This document shows positions 17,620-29,404 of a DNA stretch of 64,000 nt, in pieces; the first letter of the stretch is position 1, and every line of letters begins with the position of its first letter. Below the pieces are notes generated by a model. That model saw nothing but the letters and a program-made list of their open reading frames with translations, was not told the DNA's origin and did not search any database. Source of the DNA: Bradyrhizobium guangzhouense (lineage in GTDB: Bacteria; Pseudomonadota; Alphaproteobacteria; Rhizobiales; Xanthobacteraceae); the NCBI RefSeq assembly GCF_004114955.1, contig NZ_CP030054.1:496001-560000 (forward strand), written 5' to 3'. The position numbers and the translations under genes were made by a program.

Positions 17620-18410
17620 GGTCCCGCGATAAGATTCGGCAATCGCACCAGCTTGTAGGCGGTGGCAACGAAGATAGAGGCCCATTTGGCGCGCTCACCA
17701 CCATGAAACCTGTCTCTTGCCCGGCAACCGTATTGATCCCGCCGAATGCCTCCCGACCCGCTTGCAGATGCGCTGGCTTACGGCTAGTGACCGACCCAAA
17801 CTCAGAGCTACGGCCGCTGGTATTCTGTGAAACATGCGCGTCACGTTCATCGAGCGCGGCTCATTGACGAACTCTTCCGCATCGTGGGCCGGCCATTCAG
17901 CACGCGGCTCCATCATGTGCAGCGCTGCGATGCATTCGGCATGCCCGCCAGCATGAGGCAGGCGTCGGCCAGCCGGTCGTGGCGGTTCTGCATCAGCCCG
18001 TGTCCACAGTGGCGTCCTCTTGCCTTTGCCCTTCCTGCAGCGCGGTAGCGCCTAGCATCGGGACTGGTGGTCGACGCATGGAGGTCCTTCCAGCGTGTTT
18101 TGGCTATGGAAGTCGGGCCGGCGGCTCGCCAGAGTCGTCCTTCGGACTGCCGATTGAGCACCCGGCCGCCGTTTTTCGAGAACATCGAACATCCCGGACC
18201 ACGTCGTCACCCCCGATTGCGACAAACCAGCGGACAGCGGGCGGGTATTCCAGCCGCTCTTCACAAGCCGTTCCGCGCGGATCAAATAAAACGCCTGCAA
18301 CAGCGTCGCCCGCAGCAGCTTCACTCTGCGAGATCGCAGCCCGTCCAATCGTCGAATAGAGCGCAGCGCAGTCCCGCTCCAACGCCGACAGCGCCTCGTT
18401 CACAATCGTT
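17620..18410 (-). pseudogene. IS5-family transposase fossil with many frameshifts
   Basis: Pieces of one transposase can be read in order on the minus strand in alternating frames: NEALSALERDCAALYSTIGR, LLRATLLQAFYLIRAERLV, KDDSGEPPA, CGHGLMQNRHDRLADACLML, MMEPRAEWPAHDAEEFVNEP then RSMNVT, and finally WASIFVATAYKLVRLPNL. These match successive blocks of the transposases common in rhizobial islands (GHxLMENRxGLVVDA, EPRADRP, AEDFVxELRSMNVTPH, AYNLVRLPKL). Several shifts and internal losses make it dead. It sits between nifT and nifB, so an old insertion here could have rearranged the cluster. Confidence 0.7.
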
Positions 18411-18906
18411 AGAATCGCGGCGGATGATCACGCCGCACCCGCGTCTCCAGATCAAGCTAGCTATACAGCTCGCCCATTCGATTATCGCCGCGACCCAGGC
18501 ACCATCTCCGAAGTTTGTCGGAGCCGCCAATGGATCACGGTACCACCATCAGCGGCGAGCGACTTTTTTTCAACGGCCTGCTAGAACGCGACGGACGCCC
18601 CTACGCTTGGCGGGCGTCCCCCTTCGGCGCGCGACCAAACGCTGTCTTTAGAGCGAACTCCTCTTTGCGCCCTGGGCTTCAATTCGATTCATTTTAATTT
18701 GCGCGCGCGGCCAGGTTCGGGCTGACGCTCTGGCTCATGATAGCCAGATACGATCGGTCGAACCGGGGATGCGCAGACCATTTTCGTAAAAGCGCTCTCT
18801 GGTAACGCCAAATTCGTCCATTTTCCAACGTGCGTCGGCTACCCGACATACTCGACTTCTGTAACGACCAATCTTGCAGGCGCAAACCAGCGCATGGACC
18901 CAACGC
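18411..18906. other. Spacer upstream of nifB
   Basis: No gene recognised. The stretch separates the IS5 fossil from the nifB promoter. I looked for a TGT-N10-ACA box and found none that fits. Confidence 0.45.
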
Positions 18907-18922
18907 TGGCATAGAGGTTGCT
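18907..18922 (+). promoter_or_regulatory. Sigma-54 promoter of nifB
   Basis: TGGCATAGAGGTTGCT has GG (18908-18909) and GC (18920-18921) ten bases apart and a perfect TTGCT -12 half. nifB starts 82 bp downstream. No NifA box was found in the preceding 200 bp. Confidence 0.72.
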
Positions 18923-19004
18923 GAAGGCCGTTCTAGAACGACGCATCAGACGCTTGGCAAGATCCGAGCTTCCAATCTATTCGGTCTCCAGGGAGAATGA
19001 CCAA

Positions 19005-20561
19005 ATGTACGCTTCAGCTCAACACGGCGCTAGCAGGAGCGATATCCTCACCGCTCTCGGCGATACCAAGCAGGTCGGGCGCAAGAGCTGCAGCACCTCA
19101 GGTTGTTGCGGTCAAGGAAAGTGCGGATCGCAAAAAGGGCAGGGAGATCTGCCGTCCGGACTCTGGGACAAAGTGAAGACCCATCCATGCTATAGCGAGG
19201 AGGCGCATCATCACTACGCGCGCATGCATGTCGCGGTGGCACCCGCTTGCAATATTCAGTGTAACTACTGTAATCGCAAATACGACTGCGCAAACGAGTC
19301 GCGCCCTGGCGTGGTCAGCGAGAGGCTGTCGCCCGAACAAGCTGTCAAGAAAGTACTGGCGGTCGCCTCGGCCGTCCCGCAGATGACGGTGCTCGGCATT
19401 GCTGGCCCGGGCGATCCGCTGGCGAACCCCAAAAGGACGTTCAAAACCTTCGAGCTAGTCAAGACCGCGGCCCCCGACATAAAGCTGTGCCTGTCCACAA
19501 ATGGGCTTATGCTGCCGGATTACATCGACGCCATTTCCAATTTCAACGTCGACCATGTCACGATCACCATCAACACGGTCGATCCTGAGATCGGCACTCG
19601 GATCTATCCTTGGATCTTCTATAAGCACAAGCGTTACACCGGCCATGAAGCGGCTAAGATTTTGACTGAACGCCAGCTTCAGGGGCTTCAGATGCTCACC
19701 GAGCGCGGTGTCCTCACCAAAGTCAACTCTGTAATGATACCGGGGATTAACGACCATCACCTTGCGGAGGTCAACAAGGTAGTGAAATCGCGCGGCGGTT
19801 TTTTGCACAACATCATGCCGCTTATCTCCTCACCGGAGCACGGCACTGCTTTCGGCGCCAGCGGTCAGCGTGGCCCGAGCCCTCAGGAGTTGAAAGCCGT
19901 TCAAGACTCCTGCGAAGGCGAGATGATTATGATGCGGCACTGCCGTCAGTGCCGCGCTGACGCTGTCGGTCTGCTTGGCGAGAGCCGCACCGCCGAGTTC
20001 ACCATCGAGAGGATCATGTCAATGGAGCTGAACTACGATATGGACACCCGTAAGGCTTACCGAGCCAAGGTCGAGAAGGAGCGCGCCGCTATGATTGTGG
20101 CAGGGCATGACGCGCTTGTCGGACTGGCGGATGTGTCAAGCGACATCAAGGTGCTGGCTGCGGTCGCGACTAAGGGCTCTGGTCTGATCAATGAGCACTT
20201 TGGCCACGCTGCGGAGTTCCAGGTTTACGAGCTCTCGAAGGCAGGGGCGAAATTCGTAGGCCACCGCCGCGTCGATGTCTATTGCCAGGGCGGCTACGGC
20301 GAGGAGGGCAGCTTGGCTTCGATTATCAGCGCAATCAATGATTGCCACGCAGTGTTCGTGGCTAAGATCGGCGCCTGCCCGAGGGAGGCCCTGATCAAGG
20401 CAGGCATCACGCCAGTCGATCAATTCGCCCATGACTTCATCGTCAAGTCGGCGATCGTGTGGTTCACAGCCTATCTGAAGAAAGTCAACAGCGGCGAGAT
20501 TGCACACGTGCAGCGCATTCAGGCCGGCAGTCGCAACGCCACGGTTATTTCTGCAGCTTGA
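19005..20561 (+). CDS. nifB: NifB, radical SAM FeMo-cofactor precursor synthase
   Basis: Builds NifB-co, the [8Fe-9S-C] core of FeMo-cofactor, with S-adenosylmethionine. It has 518 residues. The radical SAM cluster motif is [17 protein letters not shown] (CxxxCxxC), followed by the glycine-rich [14 protein letters not shown] and, after residue 370, a NifX-like domain ([18 protein letters not shown]) as in full-length NifB. The ATG at 19005 follows AGGGAGA by nine bases; the frame is open to 18918, inside the promoter. An N-terminal [11 protein letters not shown] segment gives additional cysteines typical of rhizobial NifB. Confidence 0.95.
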   Translation: MYASAQHGASRSDILTALGDTKQVGRKSCSTSGCCGQGKCGSQKGQGDLPSGLWDKVKTHPCYSEEAHHHYARMHVAVAPACNIQCNYCNRKYDCANESRPGVVSERLSPEQAVKKVLAVASAVPQMTVLGIAGPGDPLANPKRTFKTFELVKTAAPDIKLCLSTNGLMLPDYIDAISNFNVDHVTITINTVDPEIGTRIYPWIFYKHKRYTGHEAAKILTERQLQGLQMLTERGVLTKVNSVMIPGINDHHLAEVNKVVKSRGGFLHNIMPLISSPEHGTAFGASGQRGPSPQELKAVQDSCEGEMIMMRHCRQCRADAVGLLGESRTAEFTIERIMSMELNYDMDTRKAYRAKVEKERAAMIVAGHDALVGLADVSSDIKVLAAVATKGSGLINEHFGHAAEFQVYELSKAGAKFVGHRRVDVYCQGGYGEEGSLASIISAINDCHAVFVAKIGACPREALIKAGITPVDQFAHDFIVKSAIVWFTAYLKKVNSGEIAHVQRIQAGSRNATVISAA

Positions 20562-20571
20562 GGAGACATCA

Positions 20572-20811
20572 ATGCCATTCAAGATCGTTTCTTCGCAATG
20601 TACGGGCTGCTCCGCCTGCGAGCTGGAATGTCCGAATGCAGCAATCTTTGAGAGGGATGGCTCTTTCGTAATCGATTCAAAGAAGTGCACTGAGTGCATC
20701 GGGCACTTCGACGAGCCGCAATGTGTGGCCGTTTGTCCTGTGGACAGAACCTGCGTCATCGATACCTCGCTACCGCGCTACCAAGCGCCTGCTAGAGGGG
20801 AAACAGCATGA
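20572..20811 (+). CDS. frxA: FrxA/FdxN 2[4Fe-4S] ferredoxin
   Basis: A 79-residue bacterial-type ferredoxin always found after nifB in rhizobia; FdxN is thought to supply electrons for NifB-co synthesis. Cluster motifs are [12 protein letters not shown] and [20 protein letters not shown], the latter with the expanded spacer of this subfamily. AGGAG lies seven bases before the ATG and overlaps the nifB stop, so the two genes are translationally close. Its own stop overlaps an ATG (20808) that opens only a 43-codon frame of unknown meaning. Confidence 0.93.
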   Translation: MPFKIVSSQCTGCSACELECPNAAIFERDGSFVIDSKKCTECIGHFDEPQCVAVCPVDRTCVIDTSLPRYQAPARGETA

Positions 20812-21754
20812 CCTTCATGGTCATACCGACAACGCGCCAATCGACGTCAAGAATGCCCCGCAGCGACCGCGGCATTGGAGGCAGCTTTCTGCTCGGGCGA
20901 CTGCTCCCAGCCTGGCAGCCGCCCGAGCGTAACCGCTGAGCCCCGACCGGCGGGCCGGGTCGCCGAGCGGCGGCTCGAGATCCAGGAGCTACTGGAGCTC
21001 GACCCCAGCGATACAATCGACGCCAAGGTTTTGCTGAACGTGTTCGAGAGGACAGACACTATGATGAGTTATGGCGGCGTCGAGGCTCTCGACCGGAACG
21101 CCAGGTCGACGCAATCGTTGTCTGAATTGGCGGTCCATGGCGCGGGCGCCTACCAGATCAGTCGCGCTTAGGTGTACCATTGCTAGCACCGCACCGCCTT
21201 TTCCTCGCCCAGCGCCTCGACGAGGCCCACCCGCCATATTCGCGTATCGTCGCTGCGCAATCGCAGTAGGGCTCTCATTCTGGTCTTGCGTCACCTCTGC
21301 TGGGCGATCTCGTCAACAGATCCGCGGGCATCCCCTCAACGCCTGGCCGAGCAATTTGGTGTGCCGTCGCGAAACGCTCCGCATCGCGCGACGAAGATGC
21401 GAGTTCGAAAGCCGATCGAGAATGGCAGCCTGCAGCCGATCGTTGCCGGCGAGGCCGGCGAAAACTCAGATGCTAGCATGTACCGGCTAACACCGGAGCT
21501 CCCTGGAGGGATAATCAAGACGAGGCCAATGTCCACCCGGTCGTGGCCCAAGGCATTTTACGCATGGCTACCCGGCATGCTTACCTAACGCCACGCTGCA
21601 GTGCACTTGACGGCCCGCCATCCGACATCCATTTCAGCGTTACGGCTCGTGCCGTGGCTGGCGAGCTCATGGTGCGGGGCGAAAGCCATGATAGCCTCGT
21701 GCAAAACGCGCGCGGCCGCCGGCCACCCCTCCGCTGGAGCGAGGAAATGCGAGT
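20812..21754. other. Spacer of 0.94 kb between frxA and nifZ
   Basis: In B. japonicum nifZ is close behind frxA. Here nearly a kilobase intervenes. A 43-codon frame (20808-20939) begins on the frxA stop (ATGA overlap), and a frame at 20875-21171 contains LEIQELLELDPSDTIDAKVL, which I cannot assign. The rest looks non-coding. This may be an old insertion or the ruins of a gene. Confidence 0.45.
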
Positions 21755-22069
21755 ATGAGCGACCACGTGAACGACGACGACTTTATCGAGCTAACGGCCC
21801 AGCCGTTTTTCAGCTATGGAGAGAAAGTGCGGGCAACGCGCACCATTCGAAATGATGGGACGTATGCTGGCAAGGAGATCGGCGAGGTTCTCGCTGTGAA
21901 GGGCGAGATCGGCTATGTCGTCTCGATTGGCACCTTCCTCCAGCGATTCTACATTTATGGCGTCGATTTCATCGAAAGCGGTCGCCGCGTCGGGATGAAG
22001 CGCAAGGAGCTTGATCGCGTTGCGCCGCGCGACGGCATCAGGCACGTCCAGTTACCGGACGAGTGCTGA
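21755..22069 (+). CDS. nifZ: NifZ, P-cluster maturation protein
   Basis: NifZ helps form the second P-cluster of the MoFe protein. It has 104 residues, a normal length. The family is recognised from the N-terminal PFFSYGEKVRATRTIRNDGT, followed by EIGEVLAVKGEIGYVVSIG and FLQRFYIYGVDFIESGRRVG. The ATG is preceded by a GAGGAAATGCGAGT stretch that gives a usable ribosome binding site. No sigma-54 promoter was found directly in front, so it probably depends on read-through from nifB across the 0.9-kb spacer. Confidence 0.9.
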   Translation: MSDHVNDDDFIELTAQPFFSYGEKVRATRTIRNDGTYAGKEIGEVLAVKGEIGYVVSIGTFLQRFYIYGVDFIESGRRVGMKRKELDRVAPRDGIRHVQLPDEC

Positions 22070-23195
22070 TAGTCGCGCTGGATTGACAATTGTTAGTCGC
22101 CGGCACGTAAGGGGCAGTCGATCGGCACCACGACCGCGTCTTTTCCAAGAATCGACCGACGATGTCTAGGCGCGCGCCGACCAACTAGGCGCATTATGTT
22201 GCTGACCGACACTATGCAGACCTGTCGATCCAAATCGTTGATTCCGCGGGTGGCGGTCGGTCGCCTCCCAGGCGAGAAAGCGGGCGGTACGCATGCGCTT
22301 GCGGCACGAAGGCATCACCGGATGCACATCGAAACATGAGAGGGCACACGAGCGACGCATCTACGTACGATTATTCCAGTGAGAACGTGCTTTTATGGAA
22401 GATCGCACACACGGCGGTGCTTCTGCACGGCAGGACAACGGCGGCCGGTGCACACTTCCGGCTCTTCGCTGGCCAATGGCCGGCCTGAGGCCTCGCGATC
22501 GACGCTCGCTTCAGCGCTCGTCAGCCAGGGGTAAGACCAGAATATCCCAGAGCATTGGCGTAACTAGGCGCCGCCGCATCCGACCCGGCTCGCTCTATCT
22601 CGGCTCTCGGGTTTCCCTGCCGCGGCCAGTCCAGCCATAACGTGACAGGCGTCTTCCTAAGGAAGCCGCACCATCGCTGTGCGGTCCATTGCTCGCGCCA
22701 GAAGCTCCTTCTTATCGCGCTTTGGCGAGGCGCCTGCAGTTCAGGTTGCCCGAACGTCTTCAAGCACCTGCATGATTGCAACAGCCGTTAGCGCCAGTAT
22801 TCATCGCTTATCCGTGGCTTCGTCGCACTTGTCGACGACAGCGAGATGTTCGCGCCGGGAGCGCGCTTCCTGCCTTAGGCGATCGGTTTAACGCTGCGCT
22901 CCATCAAGAAGGCGCCGAACAGCAGCCGAGCAGGGTTCAGCCAGCCCACGCCCCTTTCGGGAGAGTCGGCCTCCGCCCGAGGCGAGGCTGTCGCTCTCGA
23001 TTCCCGCATGCGACAGGCTCTGGGCGGCATAGCTGATCCACTTTCGTCCGTCACAGACATTGGACAATGGCTCCTTAACTGTCGCAATACCGATCTGCAC
23101 CGACGCGTCTAAACGCTAGCGCCCAACCTGAAGCAACCTTTCCCCCGCCTATGGCGGCGCAGATACGCTGTGATCTTACCATGGCGGCGCTCCTT
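22070..23195. other. Spacer of 1.1 kb upstream of the nifH control region
   Basis: Several short open frames on both strands give unrecognisable, low-complexity arginine- and serine-rich translations typical of non-coding high-GC DNA. No gene is supported. Confidence 0.5.
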
Positions 23196-23211
23196 TGTCT
23201 GGATCCTCACA
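23196..23211 (+). promoter_or_regulatory. NifA upstream activator sequence of nifH
   Basis: TGT-CTGGATCCTC-ACA, an exact TGT-N10-ACA box, 98 bp upstream of the promoter at 23309. Confidence 0.75.
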
Positions 23212-23293
23212 CTGGCCTGACTTTCGTAGAGGCGACATCCCTTCCAACTTCGGCTCCGGGCGAACCACTTTGCGAGCGTACTCAGCGCCTTAG

Positions 23294-24358
<1,065 letters not shown>

Positions 24359-24453
24359 GGATCCTGCCGGTCTCCTCGTCTCATGGGGCCGGCTATCCAG
24401 CGGTCTTTCCAATAGCGGCGGGGCATTTCTTGGCTGAGGTGCAAGCGAGTAAC

Positions 24454-25104
24454 ATGGAAGTGTCGAACTCTCGATCGGCTGAGCCGAGCGCCGTTGTGCA
24501 ACAGGTCGGAATCGCGCTCTATCGACTGCTCACGGGCAGCAACCCAGCGGAAGCCGAAATCAGCGCCGACGATGATTTCGATCGTCATGCACTGGCCTCA
24601 ATCCTGGTCGCTGCCGCGTTGGATGGCGGCTCGATCGTAGAACGCGTTGGAATTCCAGAGCATGCCCTGAGAAAACTGCTCGCCGGCTTTTTCCCGGCGG
24701 CCGCGGCCCGCGCCTTCACATGGATACCAAACTCATCCTCCGACGTCCATGACGAAACCGCTGTCCTGCGCGAGCTCCTGCTCGCGCAGCGTTCGACTGC
24801 CGGCGACGTCGGCCATTGGCTCGCGGCAATGGTAGCGCGACGTGCAATGGAGCCTCACCACCTCTGGCAGGATCTCGGGCTGCGCGGGCGTACGGAGCTG
24901 TCCCGTCTCCTGACGCGCCATTTCGCGCCACTGGCCCGCCGGAACACCGGGAATATGCGTTGGAAGCGCTTCTTCTATCGCGTGCTCTGCGAACGCGATA
25001 GTTTAGGTATGTGCAGGGCGCCAGTCTGCACCCAATGCGCCGATTTTGGTCGTTGCTTTGGCGAAGAGAGCGGTGAGAGCCGCCTGGTCGAACGCAAGCT
25101 GTAG
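24454..25104 (+). CDS. nifQ: NifQ, molybdenum donor for FeMo-cofactor
   Basis: NifQ carries a [Mo-3Fe-4S] cluster and supplies Mo to NifEN. The protein has about 216 residues. The diagnostic C-terminal motif C-x4-C-x2-C-x5-C is present as MCRAPVCTQCADFGRC, and the preceding NTGNMRWKRFFYRVLCE is typical. ATG 24454 is preferred; a TTG at 24430 in the same frame is an alternative. It lies 95 bp after nifH, so it is probably transcribed from the nifH promoter. A strong sigma-54 promoter begins six bases after its stop. Confidence 0.9.
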   Translation: MEVSNSRSAEPSAVVQQVGIALYRLLTGSNPAEAEISADDDFDRHALASILVAAALDGGSIVERVGIPEHALRKLLAGFFPAAAARAFTWIPNSSSDVHDETAVLRELLLAQRSTAGDVGHWLAAMVARRAMEPHHLWQDLGLRGRTELSRLLTRHFAPLARRNTGNMRWKRFFYRVLCERDSLGMCRAPVCTQCADFGRCFGEESGESRLVERKL

Positions 25105-25110
25105 CTGAGG

Positions 25111-25126
25111 TGGCACGTGCATTGCT
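25111..25126 (+). promoter_or_regulatory. Sigma-54 promoter ahead of nifW-fixABCX
   Basis: TGGCACGTGCATTGCT matches the consensus TGGCACG-N4-TTGC exactly, with GG (25112-25113) and GC (25124-25125) ten bases apart. It lies immediately after the nifQ stop. The first substantial gene, nifW, is 464 bp downstream. Confidence 0.78.
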
Positions 25127-25589
25127 CACTTCGATGATTGGAATGAATATGGAAAGACCCAGATGACGGCACCCCGCCCGACACCATCAGACCTTGATCA
25201 GTCCCGATCTCTCGTCGACCAACAACATCATCTCGACCGATGGCACACCAAGCGCCAACCTCCAGAAAGCAAGACGGTGCCGATCGCATCAGCGCTAATT
25301 TCCGCAAGCATCAACAACGCCACAGCTTCATGGGGAAGTGACGGCCTTGCGCGAACACCGGTCCGTCGTGCCAGCCAACTCGTCCGACGACGGTCGGCTC
25401 CGGACTACCAGCATCGGCCACTGTTGCCGACGCCCGGAGTGAGCGCGCCGATGCGGACTCGCGGCGTGCAGATCGCCACCAATTAGATCGCACCGGGCCG
25501 GACGTTGAGGCGCAACGCTCGCTCGGCATATCAGCGCACCCGCGAAGCAGACCCGGCCGGTAGAGACCGCAGAGTATGAAGGAACTTGA
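25127..25589. other. Long leader between the 25111 promoter and nifW
   Basis: About 460 bases with only a ten-residue open frame near the expected transcript start (ATG at 25134) and no recognisable longer product. Either a long untranslated leader or the remains of a lost first gene of the operon. Confidence 0.45.
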
Positions 25590-26006
25590 ATGTCTGATGG
25601 AATTATCGCGCGCCTCAGCAAAGCCGCTTCTGCCGAAGAGTTCTTCGCTCTGTTAGGCGTCGACTACGATCCTAAAGTGGTCAACGTTGCGCGGCTGCAC
25701 ATTCTCAGGCGCATGGGCGAATATCTTGCTAAGGAGAGCCTTAGCGATCTGGCGGACGACAGCGTTGCTAAACGGTGCAAACTCGTGCTTGAGCGCGCAT
25801 ATTCAGATTTCGTCACGTCACCGCCGATTGAACAGCGCGTGTTCAAGGTCTTAAAGGACGCCGCGCCCGACACCAAGCCTGTACCCGTACTAGTGCAGAT
25901 TGGTAACGAAATTGAACTGCCCTCTGTCGGACTGGCTACGCCTAGTCGCAGCGGCGTACTGCCCTCCGGGCGCCTAGCGGTTACACCCGAAACCTCCGCC
26001 GACTGA
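25590..26006 (+). CDS. nifW: NifW, nitrogenase protection/assembly factor
   Basis: NifW interacts with the MoFe protein during maturation or oxygen stress. At 138 residues it is slightly longer than the usual 105-115. The family block is SAASAEEFFALLGVDYDP in pattern (here SKAASAEEFFALLGVDYDP), then VARLHILRRMGEYL and the VFKVL helix; the extra C-terminal 25 residues are proline-rich and not conserved. AAGGAA lies eight bases before the ATG. It precedes fixA by 75 bp and is probably the first gene of nifW-fixABCX. Confidence 0.9.
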   Translation: MSDGIIARLSKAASAEEFFALLGVDYDPKVVNVARLHILRRMGEYLAKESLSDLADDSVAKRCKLVLERAYSDFVTSPPIEQRVFKVLKDAAPDTKPVPVLVQIGNEIELPSVGLATPSRSGVLPSGRLAVTPETSAD

Positions 26007-26081
26007 AACGTTCTCGTTCTCGTTGGTGTGATTGCCATTCCACTCTGAACTGTTTTGGGGAGATTAGTCTTGGAGAAGATC

Positions 26082-26924
26082 ATGCACTTGCTCGTTTGCA
26101 TCAAGCAGGTTCCAGACTCCGGACAGATCCGCGTGCATCCCGTGACAAATACCATCATGCGTCAGGGCGTGCCGACCATCATCAACCCGTACGATCTCTT
26201 TGCATTGGAAGCTGCCCTTGAGCTACGCGATCAGTTCGGCGGCGAAGTCACGGTGTTGACTATGGGCCCCCCTTCTGCCGAGGACAGTCTTCGCAAGGCG
26301 CTCACCTTCGGCGCGGATCGTGCGGTGCTCCTGACCGATCGCTTTTTCGCGGGCGCGGACACCCTAGCCACAACCTACGCTTTGGCGACAGCGATCCGTA
26401 GGATCTCGAGCGAGTTCGGCGCCCCTGACATTGTCTTCACAGGAAAGCAGACCATCGATGGAGACACCGCACAGGTCGGCCCTGGCATCGCAAAACGGCT
26501 TGGCCTGTTTCAGCTCACCTATGTTGGCAAGATCAGCGCACTGGACTTGCATGCCCGCACCATCGACGTCGAGCGACGCTCTGAGGGTGGCGTCCAGTTG
26601 CTTCGGACACGGCTCCCCTGCCTGGTCACGATGCTCGAAGCGACGAACCAGATCCGCCGCGGTGCGATGGCTGATGCGCTGCGCGCTGCCCGCGCGACGA
26701 TCCTGAAATGGAGCGCGCAACAGGCGGGGGTTGATGACATTTCACAATGCGGCTTGCGGGGCTCGCCCACCGTCGTCAAGCGCGTTTTCGCACCAGCCGC
26801 CCGCAACGAGAAGGCCACGATGATAGAGCCTGACGAGCAGCCCGCGGAGGCATTGATCAACGCTATTTTCAGGTGCCGGCCGGCCCTCGAGATCGAGCTC
26901 GCGGCACTGGCGCGCGGCTATTGA
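26082..26924 (+). CDS. fixA: FixA, electron-bifurcating ETF beta subunit
   Basis: FixABCX takes electrons from NADH and, by flavin-based bifurcation, reduces both quinone and ferredoxin for nitrogenase. FixA is the small ETF subunit (280 residues), seen from MHLLVCIKQVPDSGQIRVHP, PYDLFALEAALELRD, FTGKQTIDGDTAQVGP and the RRGAMADALRAARA block near the end. The ATG at 26082 has GGAG six bases upstream; upstream TTG codons are less likely. In B. japonicum fixA is separate from fixBCX; here the four genes are contiguous. Confidence 0.95.
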   Translation: MHLLVCIKQVPDSGQIRVHPVTNTIMRQGVPTIINPYDLFALEAALELRDQFGGEVTVLTMGPPSAEDSLRKALTFGADRAVLLTDRFFAGADTLATTYALATAIRRISSEFGAPDIVFTGKQTIDGDTAQVGPGIAKRLGLFQLTYVGKISALDLHARTIDVERRSEGGVQLLRTRLPCLVTMLEATNQIRRGAMADALRAARATILKWSAQQAGVDDISQCGLRGSPTVVKRVFAPAARNEKATMIEPDEQPAEALINAIFRCRPALEIELAALARGY

Positions 26925-26942
26925 GCTAAAGAAAGGCGCAAC

Positions 26943-28049
26943 ATGAATACCGCATCTGAAATCGGCGCTTCCCCTTCGAGTCGCGCCGCGGCTAAGAAGC
27001 AGCTGTCTGACCGCTTCAAGACCTACAAACATGTGTGGGTCTTCATCGAGCAAGAACGCGGCCAGGTCCACTCTGTATCCTGGGAGCTAATGGGCGTTGG
27101 CCGCAAGCTTGCTGACAAGCTCAAAGTTGATCTCGCCGCAGTGGTGATCGGGCAAGAGGGCGAGGCATCGCAGGCCGCCGCTACCGAGTCGTTCTGCTAC
27201 GGAGCCGACCTTGTCTATATGGTCGCCGATGATCTGCTCAAGGACTATCGCAACGAATCCTATATCAAGGCGCTCACCAAGCTCGTCAATAGCTACAAGC
27301 CCGAGATCTTGCTCCTAGGCGCGACCACTCTAGGCCGCGACCTAGCAGGTTCAGTCGCAACGACATTGCGCACTGGTCTGACTGCCGATTGCACAGAGCT
27401 CGACGTCGATGCCGACGGTTCCCTCGCCGCGACGCGTCCGACCTTTGGCGGCTCGCTGCTATGCACGATCTATACGCTGAACTACCGTCCGCAGATGGCT
27501 ACAGTCCGGCCGCGCGTGATGCCTGTGCCAGAACGCTGCGCGCGCCCGATCGGCCGCATCATCACCCTCCCGCTTGGACTTGTCGAGGACGATATCGTAA
27601 CGAAGGTGCTGTCGTTCCTACCGGATCGCGATTCCGCACGATCCAATCTCGCTTATGCCGATGTTGTCGTTGCCGGAGGCCTCGGCCTTGGTTCGTCTGA
27701 AAACTTCCGGCTCGTGCGCCGGCTCGCCGACGTGCTAGGTGCCGAGTTTGGCTGCTCGCGCCCCCTGGTGCAAAAGGGTTGGGTCACATCCGACCGGCAA
27801 ATTGGCCAAACCGGCAAAACCATCAGGCCAAAGCTCTACATCGCCGCCGGAATCTCCGGAGCCATTCAGCACCGCGTCGGTGTCGACGGCGCCGACCTTA
27901 TCGTCGCCATCAACACCGAAAGGAACGCGCCTATCTTCGAGTTCTCGCATTTAGGCATTGTCGAGGACGCGATCCGGTTGCTGCCAATCCTGACCGAGGC
28001 GTTTCGCGCCCGGCTGTCGCCGCATTCGCGCGACCGGATCGCAGGATAG
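26943..28049 (+). CDS. fixB: FixB, electron-bifurcating ETF alpha subunit
   Basis: Large ETF subunit carrying the exchangeable FAD, 368 residues. The N-terminal domain reads [20 protein letters not shown] and the C-terminal FAD domain contains GRGLG-like [34 protein letters not shown] and the adenine-binding [10 protein letters not shown]. It starts 18 bases after fixA with AAAGGCG as ribosome binding site. Pairs with FixA; FixC and FixX form the quinone-side branch. Confidence 0.95.
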   Translation: MNTASEIGASPSSRAAAKKQLSDRFKTYKHVWVFIEQERGQVHSVSWELMGVGRKLADKLKVDLAAVVIGQEGEASQAAATESFCYGADLVYMVADDLLKDYRNESYIKALTKLVNSYKPEILLLGATTLGRDLAGSVATTLRTGLTADCTELDVDADGSLAATRPTFGGSLLCTIYTLNYRPQMATVRPRVMPVPERCARPIGRIITLPLGLVEDDIVTKVLSFLPDRDSARSNLAYADVVVAGGLGLGSSENFRLVRRLADVLGAEFGCSRPLVQKGWVTSDRQIGQTGKTIRPKLYIAAGISGAIQHRVGVDGADLIVAINTERNAPIFEFSHLGIVEDAIRLLPILTEAFRARLSPHSRDRIAG

Positions 28050-28065
28050 GACAAGGAGAGACCTC

Positions 28066-29373
28066 GTGACCGCGGAAACATTTGACATCATCGTCGTCGG
28101 GGCAGGTATGGCCGGCAATGCAGCGGCGCTCACGCTTGCCAAGCACGGCCTGAAGGTTCTTCAGCTCGAGCGTGGCGAATATCCCGGGTCGAAGAACGTG
28201 CAGGGTGCGATCCTCTATGCCGATATGCTGGAGGCGCTTGTCGCTAACTTTCGACAAGACGCGCCGCTTGAGCGGCATCTGGTCGAACAGCGCTTCTGGA
28301 TGATGGATGACCGCTCTCACACCGGCCTGCACTACCGCTCCGACGACTTCAACGAAGAAAGGCCGAACCGCTATACTATCATCCGCGCTCAGTTCGATAG
28401 GTGGTTCTCGCAGAAAGTTCGCGAAGCTGGCGCCACGGTGCTATGCGAGACAACGGCAACCGAACTAATGCAAGATGCTAACGGCAAGGTGGTGGGTGTG
28501 CGGACTGACCGCGCCGATGGCGAGATCCATGCTGGCGCGGTGGTCCTCGCGGAAGGCGTCAACGGCCTTCTTGGCACGCGGGCCGGCGTACGCAAGCGGC
28601 CTACGCCGGACACGGTCGCACTCGCCGTGAAGGAGATGCACTTCCTACCGCGCGAAGTTATCGAGGCCCGCTTCAATCTTAAGGGCGATGAAGGGCTCGT
28701 CATTGAGGCTGCGGGCACCATCTCCCGCGGCATGACAGGCATGGGCTTCATCTACACCAATAAGGAATGCATCTCCCTTGGCATCGGATGCCTGGTCGCG
28801 CACTTCACAAGCACCGGGGAAACACCGTATGGTCTGCTCGATCGCTTCAAGCGGCATCCTTCGGTCGCTCCGCTGATCGAGGGATCGGAAGTCAAGGAAT
28901 ATGCCGCTCACCTCATTCCCGAGGGTGGCTTCAAGGCCATTCCGCAGCTATATGGCGAGGGCTGGGTCGTCGTAGGCGACGCCGCTCAACTCAACAACGC
29001 TATGCATCGCGAGGGCTCAAACCTCGCAATGACATCGGGGCGACTCGCGGCCGAAGCGATCATCCAAGTCAAGTCGCGCGGCGCCCCAATGACAGCGACG
29101 AATCTGTCAATTTACAAGACGATGTTGGACCATTCGTTTGTCATTAGGGACCTAAGGAAGTACAAAGACATGCCCGCGCTGATGCACACCTACTCCCGGA
29201 ACTTTTTTCTGACATATCCGGAGCTCGTCTCGGAATCGATGCAGAATTTCTTGCGGGTCGACGGGACACCAAAGGCCGAAAAGGAAAAGCAATCACTAAA
29301 CTCCTTCGTCAAGAGCCGTTCGTGGAGCGGCCTGCTCGGTGATGCCGTTCGCCTCGCGCGCGCTTGGCGGTAA
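28066..29373 (+). CDS. fixC: FixC, ETF-quinone oxidoreductase-like flavoprotein
   Basis: Quinone-reducing flavoprotein of the FixABCX complex, 435 residues, membrane-associated in the model. The FAD-binding Rossmann motif [20 protein letters not shown] is at the N-terminus and [20 protein letters not shown] near residue 305 completes the site. The start is GTG 28066 with AAGGAG eight bases upstream. It lies 16 bases after fixB and 31 before fixX. Confidence 0.95.
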   Translation: MTAETFDIIVVGAGMAGNAAALTLAKHGLKVLQLERGEYPGSKNVQGAILYADMLEALVANFRQDAPLERHLVEQRFWMMDDRSHTGLHYRSDDFNEERPNRYTIIRAQFDRWFSQKVREAGATVLCETTATELMQDANGKVVGVRTDRADGEIHAGAVVLAEGVNGLLGTRAGVRKRPTPDTVALAVKEMHFLPREVIEARFNLKGDEGLVIEAAGTISRGMTGMGFIYTNKECISLGIGCLVAHFTSTGETPYGLLDRFKRHPSVAPLIEGSEVKEYAAHLIPEGGFKAIPQLYGEGWVVVGDAAQLNNAMHREGSNLAMTSGRLAAEAIIQVKSRGAPMTATNLSIYKTMLDHSFVIRDLRKYKDMPALMHTYSRNFFLTYPELVSESMQNFLRVDGTPKAEKEKQSLNSFVKSRSWSGLLGDAVRLARAWR

Positions 29374-29404
29374 CGCTTCTCTCACACCCCCATGAGGGCT
29401 AACC

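Noticed and set aside
27735..28081. Small open frames antisense and overlapping to fixB/fixC
   Set aside because: They lie wholly within genes whose products are unmistakable.
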